Shown: positions 40,585 to 49,422 of the stretch, piece by piece
Layout of the letters: each line of letters begins with the position of its first letter
Position numbering within the stretch: the stretch's first letter is position 1
Assembly (NCBI GenBank): GCA_045114775.1
Contig: JBGULC010000043.1
Span: 62,001 to 126,000 of the forward strand
Source: UBA3792 sp045114775
Lineage (GTDB): Bacteria; Bacillota; Clostridia; Christensenellales; CAG-138
DNA: 64,000 nt
Reading direction: 5' to 3'
Made by a program: the position numbers and the translations under genes
Notes under the pieces: generated by a model
Databases searched by the model: none
Told to the model about the DNA's origin: nothing
What the model saw: only the letters and a program-made list of their open reading frames with translations

Positions 40585-42174
40585 ATGGACTTTGAACGCA
40601 TCGTCAGAAACGGCATGGTCCTTGACGGCGGCGGCGGGGAAGCGTATCGCGCCGATATCGGGATCCGGGACAAGACCATTACGGCGATCGGCGATCTTTC
40701 CGCGGCTTCGGCAGAGCATATCAATGACGCGGCGGGGAAGACTGTTTCGCCGGGCTTTATCGACGCGCACCGTCACGCGGACACTGCAGTTTTCCGGACA
40801 GGCTTTGGGCAAGCCGAGCTTCTGCAGGGCTTAACGACCGTCATCAACGGGAACTGCGGGTTAAGTACTGCTCCGGTGTTCGGCCCGCACAAAGCCGATG
40901 TCGAGGGGTATCTTTTTCCGATCACAGGCGACCTTCATGATATGCCGGCCGAAAGCATGGCGGAGTATTTGGACGCACTTTCCGCCCGTTCACTGCCGAT
41001 CCACGCGGGAATGCTTGTCGGACTCGGTACGGTCCGCGCGGCCGTTGCGGGATTTGAAAAAGACCTGACGGACGCGGATTATCGCGCGATCCACACGCAT
41101 TTGGAACGGTCGATTTCGGAAGGCGCGCTCGGCGTCTCTCTGGGACTCGGCTACGCGCCGGAATGTTTCTTCGACACGGCGGGGCTCGTGCGCGCGCTCG
41201 AACCGATCCGCAATACGAATATCACGCTTTCCGTGCATATGCGTTCGGAATCCATGAACCTTCTGCCTTCGATCGACGAGGCAATCGAAATCGCAAGGGC
41301 ATTGCGCGTACCGCTCGAGATCAGCCATTTGAAGGCGGTCGGGCGCGAACGGTGGGGAAAGCTCATATACGAAGCGCTCGAAAAGATCCGCCGCGCGAGA
41401 GAAGACGGGCTCGACGTGCAATGCGACGCCTATCCTTATACTGCGGGCAGCACACAGCTTTTGCACATTCTGCCGCCGGAGTTTCTTATCGGCGGTACGG
41501 AGGCGATCGCAAAGCGGCTTGCTGACCCGGATGCACAGGAGGTCCTGAAGGATCGGCTTTTGACCGGCACCGATTTCGATAACTATGCGATGCTGATCGG
41601 TTGGGAGAGTATTGAGATCTCCTCGGTACGATGTGAGGCAGACAAGCCGCTTGTCGGAAAAACGATCGCCGAGGCGGCAAAGGATACGGAACCATGGCGG
41701 TTCGTCGCGGAGCTTCTTTCCCACAATCGCTGCGCGGTCACGATGATTGACAAGCTCACCGATGAGGACGACATCGCCGCAATCTATCGTACACCGTTTT
41801 CGTACGTGATCTCAGACGCGACGTATCCAAAAGACGGTATTCCGCATCCGCGCGTATATGGGACATTCGTGCACGTGCTTGAACGATTTGTGCGGGAGCG
41901 CAAAACGCTTTCGCTTGCGGCGGCGGTGCACAAGATGACGCAGATGCCCGCAGATCGATACGGATTGAAAACCAAAGGTCGCATTGCGGTCGGCGCGGAT
42001 GCGGATCTTCTGATCTTCGATCCGGACCGCCTGCGCGGACGAGCGACGTTTTCGAAACCCAAGCAATACTGCGAAGGAATCGAAACGGTCCTTGTAAACG
42101 GCAAGCCGGCCGTCGAAAACGGCGTTTGTACGGGCAAAACAAGCGGAACGGTACTGAAACGGAGACAACTGTGA
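40585..42174 (+). CDS. N-acyl-D-amino-acid deacylase (D-aminoacylase) family amidohydrolase
   Basis: 529 residues. The metal-binding start of the amidohydrolase barrel is VSPGFIDAHRHADTAVF; GLTTVINGNCGLSTAP, the carboxylate or Cys metal-bridging position, LEISHLKAVGRERWGK, and the C-terminal PADRYGLKTKGRIAVGADADLLIFDP follow. It should release D-amino acids from N-acyl-D-amino acids, for example in peptidoglycan-derived peptide use. It starts at ATG 40585 behind gaggaag. The stop overlaps the start of the WYL regulator. Confidence 0.9.
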   Translation: MDFERIVRNGMVLDGGGGEAYRADIGIRDKTITAIGDLSAASAEHINDAAGKTVSPGFIDAHRHADTAVFRTGFGQAELLQGLTTVINGNCGLSTAPVFGPHKADVEGYLFPITGDLHDMPAESMAEYLDALSARSLPIHAGMLVGLGTVRAAVAGFEKDLTDADYRAIHTHLERSISEGALGVSLGLGYAPECFFDTAGLVRALEPIRNTNITLSVHMRSESMNLLPSIDEAIEIARALRVPLEISHLKAVGRERWGKLIYEALEKIRRAREDGLDVQCDAYPYTAGSTQLLHILPPEFLIGGTEAIAKRLADPDAQEVLKDRLLTGTDFDNYAMLIGWESIEISSVRCEADKPLVGKTIAEAAKDTEPWRFVAELLSHNRCAVTMIDKLTDEDDIAAIYRTPFSYVISDATYPKDGIPHPRVYGTFVHVLERFVRERKTLSLAAAVHKMTQMPADRYGLKTKGRIAVGADADLLIFDPDRLRGRATFSKPKQYCEGIETVLVNGKPAVENGVCTGKTSGTVLKRRQL

Positions 42175-43160
42175 AGCGTGAAAATCAGAAATGCAAGATC
42201 TTGGTGATCCGCGACCTGCTGCTGGAGACGGACGATCAGCATCCGCTGACCGTGCAGGATTTCATTGCACGTCTTCACGAACGCGGCATCGAGGCGGAAC
42301 GTAAGAGCGTGGCGGACGATCTGATGACACTGACCGATTACGGTATGGATATCGAGTCGGTTGCTGTCGGCAAGCGCAAGGGCTATTATCTTGCCTCGCG
42401 CATGTTTGAGTCCGCCGAGCTCAAGATGCTCGTCGACAGTGTACAGGCTGCGAAGTTCCTTTCGCCGACCAAGACGAGGCGGCTTATCAAAAAGCTTGCG
42501 ACGCTGTCAAGCCGCAACGAGGCAGCGCTTTTGCGCCGTCAGCTCTATATCCCCGATCGCGGCAAGACGGACAATGAATCCGTGTTCTACAACATTGACG
42601 CCATCCATGAGGCGATCGGGCTGGATCGTGAGATCACGTTCGTTTACTGGCAGTACGATCTCAATAAAAAACGCGTCCCGCGCAAAAACGGCGCGCGCTA
42701 TCGGGTGAGCCCTTATGCGCTCGTCTGGGATGACGAGTTCTACTATTTAGTCGCCTACGATGCCGAAGATGCACGTATCAAGCATTATCGCGTCGACAAG
42801 ATGACCCGCATTACGGTCGAAGATGCGGAGCGTCAGGGGAAGGACGTTTTCAAAACGCTCGATATGTCGGTCTACACAAGCCGCAACTTTTCGATGTTTG
42901 CGGGCGAGGAGGCGGACGTGGTGCTTGACTGCGGCGCAGGCATCATCGGGGTCATTATCGACCGCTTCGGCACCGACGTGTCGATCCATCCGGACGGCGA
43001 TCGCTTCACCGCGTTCGTGAAAGTCGCGGTCTCCGAGCAGTTCTTCGGCTGGGTCGCGGCGCTCGGAGGCGCGGTGCGCATCGTTTCTCCCGAGCCGGTT
43101 AAAGAACAGTTTCTCGCGCTTCTGGACCGTGTCAAAACGGCGCAGGAACAGAGCTTTTGA
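42171..43160 (+). CDS. WYL-domain transcriptional regulator
   Basis: 329 residues from GTG 42171, which overlaps the upstream stop. An N-terminal HTH (KILVIRDLLLETDDQHPLTV, IEAERKSVADDLMTL) is followed by a WYL domain: IGLDREITFVYWQYDLNKKR and RVSPYALVWDDEFYYLVAYD, and a WCX C-terminus. WYL regulators bind nucleic acid or nucleotide ligands. Coupling to the D-aminoacylase suggests shared control, but the target is unknown. Confidence 0.9.
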   Translation: MKRENQKCKILVIRDLLLETDDQHPLTVQDFIARLHERGIEAERKSVADDLMTLTDYGMDIESVAVGKRKGYYLASRMFESAELKMLVDSVQAAKFLSPTKTRRLIKKLATLSSRNEAALLRRQLYIPDRGKTDNESVFYNIDAIHEAIGLDREITFVYWQYDLNKKRVPRKNGARYRVSPYALVWDDEFYYLVAYDAEDARIKHYRVDKMTRITVEDAERQGKDVFKTLDMSVYTSRNFSMFAGEEADVVLDCGAGIIGVIIDRFGTDVSIHPDGDRFTAFVKVAVSEQFFGWVAALGGAVRIVSPEPVKEQFLALLDRVKTAQEQSF

Positions 43161-43200
43161 TTCTATATTACGATATATCGCAAACAGGAGGGAACCAGAA

Positions 43201-44943
43201 ATGTATTGTGAACGATGCGGAGCGCCGATCGTAGAAGGCCAGATATTCTGTTCGATCTGCGGAACGGAAATTCAATGGGAAGCGTCTGAACAGACGGAAG
43301 CTGCTTTGACGCCGCAGCCAATGGAACAAGAACCTGAGCAGAAACCAGTCATGACACAGCCGTGCATGAAGCAGGAGTATATGCAGGCGCCGGAGGAGCC
43401 GACAAAAGAAACGCTTCCGAAGAACAAACAATCGAAAACGAAAAAAAAGAAGCCAGGCAAAGGGTTTCTGATCGGTATTATAGCAGGCGGCGGCGCTGCT
43501 TTGATTGCCGCAGTCGTTCTGCTGCTTGTACTTCATCCCTGGAGTCAGGACAAAAGAAACATCGGCGTGTCGGCGCACGTTACCCAAGCGTCCGCACAGA
43601 CTTCGACGGGCAGATCTACTCCCGTGCCGGGATCTCAGCCTGATCCGAAGTCCGGTCAGGACCTGTCCGGTGTTTCCGAAACGGTCGGCGAGCTTTCCTT
43701 CAACACGGTTACGCTGGACGGAACTCCGATCAAGGCGGGGATCATCGAGCAGTATGATCTCGTGATCGTAAACTGGTGGGCAGAGCGGGATGACGAATGT
43801 GTTGATGAGCTGCGCGATCTTGAACGTATTCACCGGGAGTATCCGAACGTGATGGTCCTTGGTGTGCTGTCGTTCTCGGAAGATGGGTCGGATGTAAAAG
43901 ATATACTCGCTTCCGCAGGCGTCACATATCCTCTCATGAAGCCTGCAGGCTCGCTCGTTTCCCTGAAAAGCCAAATCAAGAGCGTTCCCACGACACTGTT
44001 CTTCAACAACAAAGGAGAACAGATCGAGGGACCGATCGCCGGCAGCCGGAGCTACGAAGATTGGAAGGTGATCGTCGATAAGCTTTTGGCGGGCAATACG
44101 CTGATGACCGCACCGACGATCACAACACAGCCGACGGCGCAGACGGTCGACGACGGAGATAAGGCAGTATTCCGGGTTGTTGCGGAGGGCGATGACCTGA
44201 CCTATCAGTGGCAATACAGCAAGGACAACGGATCCACCTGGACGAACTGCAGATCCGACGGTTATGATACGGATACATTCGCATTTGAGGCGGCGGAGGC
44301 GCTCAGCGGGCGCTTGTACCGCTGTGTCGTGAAGAACGATGCGGGCAGCGTGGAATCGGATGCCGCGCTGCTGACGGTCAATACGAAAGCTTCGGCGCCG
44401 AAGATCAAGACGCAGCCCGCGAATCAGACCGCTGCGATCGGCTCCAATGTCACGTTTACAATTGTTGCGGAAGGCACGGACCTGACGTATCAGTGGCAGT
44501 ACAGCAAAAACAACGGCGCAACATGGACGGATTGGAACGGCAAGACGGAAGACAGTGTTTCGATCAAGGCGAGTGAGACGAACAACGGATGCCTGTATCG
44601 TTGCATTGTAAAGAATGACTTGGGAAGCGTAACGTCGGACCATGCGAGTCTGATCGTTTCCAATGCAAAACCGGTGATTCTTACGCAGCCTTCGGAGCAG
44701 ACGGCTGCGGATGGCAGCACGGTGACGTTCAAGGTCGTTGCGGCCGGCGTAAAACTGACCTATCAGTGGCAATACAGCAAGGACAACGGGGCAACCTGGA
44801 TCAATTGCAAATCCGGTGCGTACAACACCGATACGTTCAGTTTTAAGGCTGCCGAAGCGTTAAGCGGACGTTTGTATCGCTGCACGGTGACAAATTCGTT
44901 CGGCAGCGTCAACAGTTCTCCGGTTCTCTTCAAGATAAAGTGA
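43201..44943 (+). CDS. Zinc-ribbon, degenerate thioredoxin-like, triple Ig-like membrane protein
   Basis: 580 residues. Zinc ribbon with Cys3, Cys6, Cys17 and Cys20; a Gln/Pro/Glu region; Lys-rich stretch; one membrane helix (about 88-112); Ser/Thr linker; a TlpA/ResA-like domain (160-300); and three Ig-like domains (about 305-398, 399-490, 491-580), each with YQWQYSKDNG or YQWQYSKNNG. The Trx active site reads NWWAERDDEC: the first catalytic Cys is Asp and only Cys200 remains. The cis-Pro loop SVPTT is kept. So oxidoreductase activity is doubtful; a binding role is more likely. ATG 43201 follows ggaggg. Confidence 0.82.
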   Translation: MYCERCGAPIVEGQIFCSICGTEIQWEASEQTEAALTPQPMEQEPEQKPVMTQPCMKQEYMQAPEEPTKETLPKNKQSKTKKKKPGKGFLIGIIAGGGAALIAAVVLLLVLHPWSQDKRNIGVSAHVTQASAQTSTGRSTPVPGSQPDPKSGQDLSGVSETVGELSFNTVTLDGTPIKAGIIEQYDLVIVNWWAERDDECVDELRDLERIHREYPNVMVLGVLSFSEDGSDVKDILASAGVTYPLMKPAGSLVSLKSQIKSVPTTLFFNNKGEQIEGPIAGSRSYEDWKVIVDKLLAGNTLMTAPTITTQPTAQTVDDGDKAVFRVVAEGDDLTYQWQYSKDNGSTWTNCRSDGYDTDTFAFEAAEALSGRLYRCVVKNDAGSVESDAALLTVNTKASAPKIKTQPANQTAAIGSNVTFTIVAEGTDLTYQWQYSKNNGATWTDWNGKTEDSVSIKASETNNGCLYRCIVKNDLGSVTSDHASLIVSNAKPVILTQPSEQTAADGSTVTFKVVAAGVKLTYQWQYSKDNGATWINCKSGAYNTDTFSFKAAEALSGRLYRCTVTNSFGSVNSSPVLFKIK

Positions 44944-44961
44944 TACGAGTTTCCGAATAGG

Positions 44962-44996
44962 AAAAGGAGCTGTCCCGATTACGGAACAGCTCCTTG
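44962..44996. terminator. Terminator between convergent genes
   Basis: Perfect arms aaggagctgt/acagctcctt (44964-44973, 44986-44995). The minus-strand side continues with TTTT, so it best serves the XRE gene. Confidence 0.7.
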
Positions 44997-45011
44997 CAGT
45001 TGATGGCTCTG

Positions 45012-45368
45012 TTATTCCTCATTTAGCTTTTTGCCAAGTTCGGCGAATGCTTCCGGGTCTGAAACGCGCAAAAGCTCAATCATGGCGACGGCGCGAACGG
45101 CCTTCTTCCCTTCGTTGTCCAGACGGTCGTAACGTTCCAGAAGCTCGCGCTTTTCGCCGTTCATAAACAGCGTCTTTTCTCCGGCAACCGGCTTGATATC
45201 CAATACATCGCATATATGCATGATGGTCTCAAATGATGTTCCGCCGATGCCCTTCTGCAGAGCGGTCACGATCGTGGACTGCGGAACGCCGATGTACATC
45301 GAGAACTGACGTACACTGCGAAATTGCTTTTTGATTTCTGTTTTGATCAGCTTTGTAAGTTCGTCCAT
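45012..45368 (-). CDS. XRE-like HTH regulator
   Basis: 118 residues from ATG 45368 behind ggagg. MDELTKLIKTEIKKQFRSVRQF leads into the HTH: FSMYIGVPQSTIVTALQKGIGG, ETIMHICDVLDIKP. The C-terminal part, GEKRELLERYDRLDNEGKKAVRAVAMIEL, is helical and could dimerise. It is divergent from the ABC exporter operon, with 320 bp between, making the exporter a natural target. A near-palindrome gacaaattcgtc (45403-45414) lies in its own promoter spacer and may be an operator. Confidence 0.85.
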   Translation of the reverse strand: MDELTKLIKTEIKKQFRSVRQFSMYIGVPQSTIVTALQKGIGGTSFETIMHICDVLDIKPVAGEKTLFMNGEKRELLERYDRLDNEGKKAVRAVAMIELLRVSDPEAFAELGKKLNEE

Positions 45369-45387
45369 TTCACACACCTCCAAAAAT

Positions 45388-45416
45388 ACTATATCATGGG
45401 AAGACAAATTCGTCAA
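45388..45416 (-). promoter_or_regulatory. Promoter of the XRE-like gene
   Basis: On the minus strand TTGACG (45411-45416) and TATAGT (45388-45393), 17-bp spacer; spacer and -35 overlap the gacaaattcgtc near-palindrome. Confidence 0.8.
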
Positions 45417-45534
45417 TAAAAACTCCTATATTATGAATGTTAATTTTGAGAAAAGCCCTGTAATACCTTGCAATTATGAAATAAAGCATAAATTTGTCTG
45501 AACAATTATGGATATCTTTGCGGGTATTTCACAC

Positions 45535-45563
45535 TTGACGAAAAAAGACTGTTTCGTTATAAT
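45535..45563 (+). promoter_or_regulatory. Distal promoter (P1) of the ABC exporter
   Basis: TTGACG (45535-45540) and TATAAT (45558-45563), 17-bp spacer. It would give a leader of about 120 nt with a possible 24-codon ORF (45599-45673). Confidence 0.7.
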
Positions 45564-45652
45564 ACAAAAATCCGGGTCCGAAATTACAAAAGAACAGGAT
45601 GAGCCGAACGATACACTTCCGATCTGCGGTTGACCGGTTCAACCGACGGTTG

Positions 45653-45682
45653 TTGGATTCCAATAAAACTTAATGCTATACT
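45653..45682 (+). promoter_or_regulatory. Proximal promoter (P2) of the ABC exporter, leaderless
   Basis: TTGGAT (45653-45658), 18-bp spacer, extended -10 TGcTATACT (TATACT at 45677-45682). Seven bases past the -10 box is the A of ATG 45689. Confidence 0.6.
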
Positions 45683-45688
45683 GTGACC

Positions 45689-47419
45689 ATGAAAAAGATT
45701 TTTCCGTATTTGAAACCGTATCAAAAACCCATCATTCTGACGGCGGTCCTGTGCGTGCTGTTCACGCTCGGCGGCGCGTTTCTGCCGTATCTGATGAGCC
45801 GCATCGTCGACGACGGCATTGCGGCGGGCAACATGAAAACGATCCTGCTGCTCGGCGGGCTGATGCTTCTGCTCGCCGCCGTTTCGATGCTCTGCGCGAT
45901 CTGGATGGGCGCAGTGAACGCAAGGATCTCGGCGGGCTTCTCCCATGATCTTACGCGCGGGATCTTCAATAAAGCGTCGGCGCTCGACTTTGAAAACTTC
46001 TCGAAAATCGGTACGTCGGGGCTTCTGACGCGCTCCACGCACGACGTCTCGACGATCTCCGGCGCGTCCTCCATGTTCGTCAACGTCGTGGTGGTCGTGC
46101 CGATTCTGCTTGCCGGCGGCGTGGCGTTCGCGCTTCTATCCGATCGTGTACTGGCGCTCATTCTGCTCGTTTCCGTGCCGGTCGCGTTTCTGATCCTGTT
46201 CCCGATCGTACGGCATCTCGATAAGCTCTGGAAGCTTTCCGACGAATACATCGACGAGCAGAACCGGCTGATGCGGGAGCGGCTATCCGGCATTCGCGTC
46301 ATCCGTGCGTTCGACAAGGAGGCGCATGAGCACGGACGCATCGCGCATGCGACGGAGGAGATGGCGAAGTACATCATCCGCGCAAACGTTCGCGCGGGCT
46401 ATGTGAACCCGCTGTGCATGCTGGTGCTGAACCTTGCGACCGTCGTGATGCTGCTGGTCGGCGCAAACCGTCTGCAGGATCCCGAGCTGATGGCGCAGGG
46501 GCTTACGGCGGGCGGCATCATCGCCACCGTGCAGTACGTCGCGCTGATCCTGAACGGCGTGATGATGCTTTCCTGGACGTTCGTGTTCCTGCCGCACCTC
46601 AAGGTCTGCGTGAACCGCGTGACCGAGGTATTGGACCTTCCCGACGAGCCTGCGGATGCGGGCGACGGGACGGTCATCGGCGGCGATCTCGTGCTCGATC
46701 ACGTCAGCTTCTCCTATCCCGACAGCGAACTCAGAACGCTTTCCGATATCAGCATGACGGTGCGCGCAGGGGAGACGGCGGCGATCATCGGCGGCACGGG
46801 CAGCGGCAAATCGACCGTACTGAAGCTGCTCCTGGATTTCTATCCGCCGACGGAGGGGAGCATCTCGCTCGGCGGCGTCCCGTACGAGACGATCGGTCGC
46901 GGCGGCGTACGCGACAACATCTCCGCCGCGCTGCAGAAGGGCATGGTGTTCGAAGGGACGCTTCTCGACAACGTGCGCATGGGCGATCCGAACGCGGATG
47001 AGGACGCGGTGAAAAACGTTCTCGACATCGCGCAGATGACGGACTTCGTGAATTCGCACGAGGAGGGGCTCCAATACCACCTTGCCCAGTCCGGCGCGAA
47101 CATTTCCGGCGGACAGAAACAGCGTATCAGCATCGCGCGGACGATCCTGAAGAACGCTTCGGTCTACGTCTTCGACGACAGCTTTTCCGCGCTCGATTTT
47201 CTTACTGAGAGCAAGCTCCGCAAAGCGTTGAACCGGCATCTTGCGGGCAAAACGCAGATCATCATCACGCAGCGCGCGGCGACCGCCATGCGGTGCGATA
47301 CCATCTTTGTACTCGAGCAGGGCGCCGTTGTGGGGGCCGGAACGCATGAGGAGCTTCTGAAAACGTGCACGGTCTACCGCGAGATCGTCCGGTCGCAGCT
47401 GGGAGGTGATGCGGTATGA
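45689..47419 (+). CDS. ABC exporter subunit with degenerate catalytic site
   Basis: 576 residues from ATG 45689 (GTG 45683 is possible). A six-helix permease domain (residues 15-300) is followed by an ATPase. Walker A is GGTGSGKST and the signature NISGGQKQRISIA. Walker B is VYVFDDSFSALD, with Asp in place of the catalytic Glu, and the switch reads TQRAATAM, with Gln in place of His. This matches the non-catalytic half of heterodimeric exporters such as TM287/288 and BmrCD. No ribosome site precedes it. Exports drugs, lipids or peptides; substrate unknown. Confidence 0.94.
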   Translation: MKKIFPYLKPYQKPIILTAVLCVLFTLGGAFLPYLMSRIVDDGIAAGNMKTILLLGGLMLLLAAVSMLCAIWMGAVNARISAGFSHDLTRGIFNKASALDFENFSKIGTSGLLTRSTHDVSTISGASSMFVNVVVVVPILLAGGVAFALLSDRVLALILLVSVPVAFLILFPIVRHLDKLWKLSDEYIDEQNRLMRERLSGIRVIRAFDKEAHEHGRIAHATEEMAKYIIRANVRAGYVNPLCMLVLNLATVVMLLVGANRLQDPELMAQGLTAGGIIATVQYVALILNGVMMLSWTFVFLPHLKVCVNRVTEVLDLPDEPADAGDGTVIGGDLVLDHVSFSYPDSELRTLSDISMTVRAGETAAIIGGTGSGKSTVLKLLLDFYPPTEGSISLGGVPYETIGRGGVRDNISAALQKGMVFEGTLLDNVRMGDPNADEDAVKNVLDIAQMTDFVNSHEEGLQYHLAQSGANISGGQKQRISIARTILKNASVYVFDDSFSALDFLTESKLRKALNRHLAGKTQIIITQRAATAMRCDTIFVLEQGAVVGAGTHEELLKTCTVYREIVRSQLGGDAV

Positions 47420-49209
47420 AGGAGCCGAAAAAGCCGAACGCCTCCGGAAAGGTCATTCTACGTATTCTGAAGGATACGAAGCCGATCGCAGGCTGGCTCG
47501 TGCTCGGCGCTGTTGTCAGCCTTGTTTCCGTTGCGCTTTCGCTGGTCACGCCGGAGATCCTCCGCATGCTGTCCGACCGGCTCTATAATTACTGGGAGCC
47601 GATGCATCTCGGCGAGTCGGCGGTGTTCGACAACGCGGCGTTCGGGCTCGAATGCATCCTGCTTGCCGCGGCGTATGCGGGAAGCTCGCTTGCGGCGATC
47701 GGTGAAATGCTGATCATGAACAACGTGGTTTCGAAGCACTTCACCTGCGCGATTCGCATTCGCATGAGCGACAAGATCCGCCGTCTTCCGGTGCGCTATG
47801 TCGACCGGACGCCGAACGGTGAGATCATTTCGCACATGACCGACGACGTGTCCATGATGGGAACGACGATCCACAGCTTCCTCGAAACGCTGATCTCGGG
47901 CGTGCTGAAGCTGCTCGGCATCATCGTGCTGATCTTTATTCTGAACCCGATCCTGGCGGCCGCCGTCATCGTGTTCGTGCCGCTTTCGCTTGTGCTTTCG
48001 GCAAAGATTGCGGGCAAGAGCGAGAAATACTTTGCGACCGTGCGCAAAAAGAACGGCGAACTGTACGCGCTGACCGAGGAGACCTTCACGGGCTTTGATA
48101 CGGTCAAGGCGTTCCACCTTGAAAAGCGTCAGCGCGAGCGGCAGAGCGAGCTTTGCGGCGACATGCGCGAGGCGGCAAGGAAGGGCACGTTCCTTTCTTC
48201 GATCGTGCAGCCGATCGTGGCGCTCACCAACAACATCGCCTATATCGCGATCTGCATCCTCGGCGGCGTCTTTGTTGCGAACAACCTGTTCGGCATGAGC
48301 GTCGGCACGATCGTTGCATTCGTGCTCTACGCGCGCATGTTTGCGGGACCGCTGGAGAGCATTGCGCAGGGCTTTTCGATGCTGCAGCAGACGATCGCAT
48401 CCTCCGAACGCGTCTATAAGATGCTCGACGAGGAGGAGATGACCGAATCCTTCGAAGAGACCGCGCCGAAGGGCGAGGGCAACGTCCGGTTCGAAGAGGT
48501 CGATTTCTCCTACGATCCGAAGCAGCCGCTCATCAAAGGCCTTACGATCGACGTGCACGCGGGCGAAAAGGTCGCCATCGTCGGACCGACCGGCGGCGGC
48601 AAGACCACGATCGTGAACCTTCTCATGCGCTTCTACGACGTCGACGGCGGGCGGATCCTCGTCGACGGCAAGGATATCATGCAGATGCCGCGCAACGCGC
48701 TTCGGAGCGTGTTCTCAATGGTCCTGCAGGACACCTGGCTCTTTTCCGGCACGATCTACGACAACATCGCCTACGGTCGTCCGGATGCGACCGAGGAGGA
48801 GGTGCACGAGGCCGCGCGGCGCGCGCATGTCGACTGGTTCATCCGCTCCCTTCCGAAGGGCTACGACACCGTGATCAACGAGGAGACGACAAACATCTCC
48901 GGCGGGCAGAAGCAGCTATTGACGATCGCCCGCGCGTATCTTGCGAACCGTCCGATCCTGATCCTCGACGAGGCGACTTCTAACGTCGACACGCGCACGG
49001 AGATTTTGATCCAAAAGACGATGGACGATCTGATGCGCGACCGCACGAGCTTCGTCATTGCGCACCGGCTCTCCACCATCGTCGACGCGGACACGATCCT
49101 CGTCGTCAACAACGGCACGATCGTGGAGCAGGGCACGCACAAGGATCTGCTCGCAAAAAACGGCTTCTACGCCGAGATCTACAACTCGCAGTACGAGCTT
49201 TTGAACTGA
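47416..49209 (+). CDS. ABC exporter subunit with canonical catalytic site
   Basis: 597 residues overlapping the partner by four bases (ATGA) with a gggagg site. Permease domain with six helices, then Walker A GPTGGGKTT, signature NISGGQKQLLTIA, Walker B LILDEATSNVD with Glu intact and the switch VIAHRLSTI. It supplies the consensus site of the heterodimer. A 13-bp terminator follows. Confidence 0.95.
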   Translation: MKEPKKPNASGKVILRILKDTKPIAGWLVLGAVVSLVSVALSLVTPEILRMLSDRLYNYWEPMHLGESAVFDNAAFGLECILLAAAYAGSSLAAIGEMLIMNNVVSKHFTCAIRIRMSDKIRRLPVRYVDRTPNGEIISHMTDDVSMMGTTIHSFLETLISGVLKLLGIIVLIFILNPILAAAVIVFVPLSLVLSAKIAGKSEKYFATVRKKNGELYALTEETFTGFDTVKAFHLEKRQRERQSELCGDMREAARKGTFLSSIVQPIVALTNNIAYIAICILGGVFVANNLFGMSVGTIVAFVLYARMFAGPLESIAQGFSMLQQTIASSERVYKMLDEEEMTESFEETAPKGEGNVRFEEVDFSYDPKQPLIKGLTIDVHAGEKVAIVGPTGGGKTTIVNLLMRFYDVDGGRILVDGKDIMQMPRNALRSVFSMVLQDTWLFSGTIYDNIAYGRPDATEEEVHEAARRAHVDWFIRSLPKGYDTVINEETTNISGGQKQLLTIARAYLANRPILILDEATSNVDTRTEILIQKTMDDLMRDRTSFVIAHRLSTIVDADTILVVNNGTIVEQGTHKDLLAKNGFYAEIYNSQYELLN

Positions 49210-49216
49210 CGGACAC

Positions 49217-49248
49217 AAAAAAGGACCGCGGAACTTCCGCGGTCCTTT
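49217..49248 (+). terminator. Terminator of the ABC exporter
   Basis: Perfect 13-bp arms aaaggaccgcgga/tccgcggtccttt (49220-49232, 49236-49248) with A's before and T's after. Confidence 0.88.
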
Positions 49249-49259
49249 GTGGTTCGCGC

Positions 49260-49420
49260 ATCCAAAAGCCTTCCTCCGGAGTGGGGAAGGTGGTCCAGAA
49301 GGGACCGGATGAGGGGGACACGTAGAAAAGCAATCGGCTTTTCGCGGATTTATGAATTGCGCATACGCGCATGATTTCGGTTTGTAAGGAACGCCGACCC
49401 CGGCGTCCCGCAAACGTGCA
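49260..49420. repeat. Mosaic repeat island downstream of the ABC exporter
   Basis: Contains ccttcctcc/ggggaagg with ggtccagaagggacc and gatgaggggg (49267-49320), an ATGAATTGCGC-GCGCATGAT unit (49352-49375), and a cgccgaccccggcgtccc unit (49388-49412). No gene. Confidence 0.65.
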
Positions 49421-49422
49421 TT

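Larger units (their letters stand above)
45369..45688. other. Divergent regulatory region XRE / ABC exporter
   Basis: Carries the XRE promoter, P1 and P2 of the exporter, an aatttgtc half-site repeat (45403-45414 and 45491-45499) and an inverted repeat ggttga-ccggt-tcaacc (45628-45644) lying between P1 and P2. Apart from the possible 24-codon ORF at 45599-45673, no gene is seen. Confidence 0.6.
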
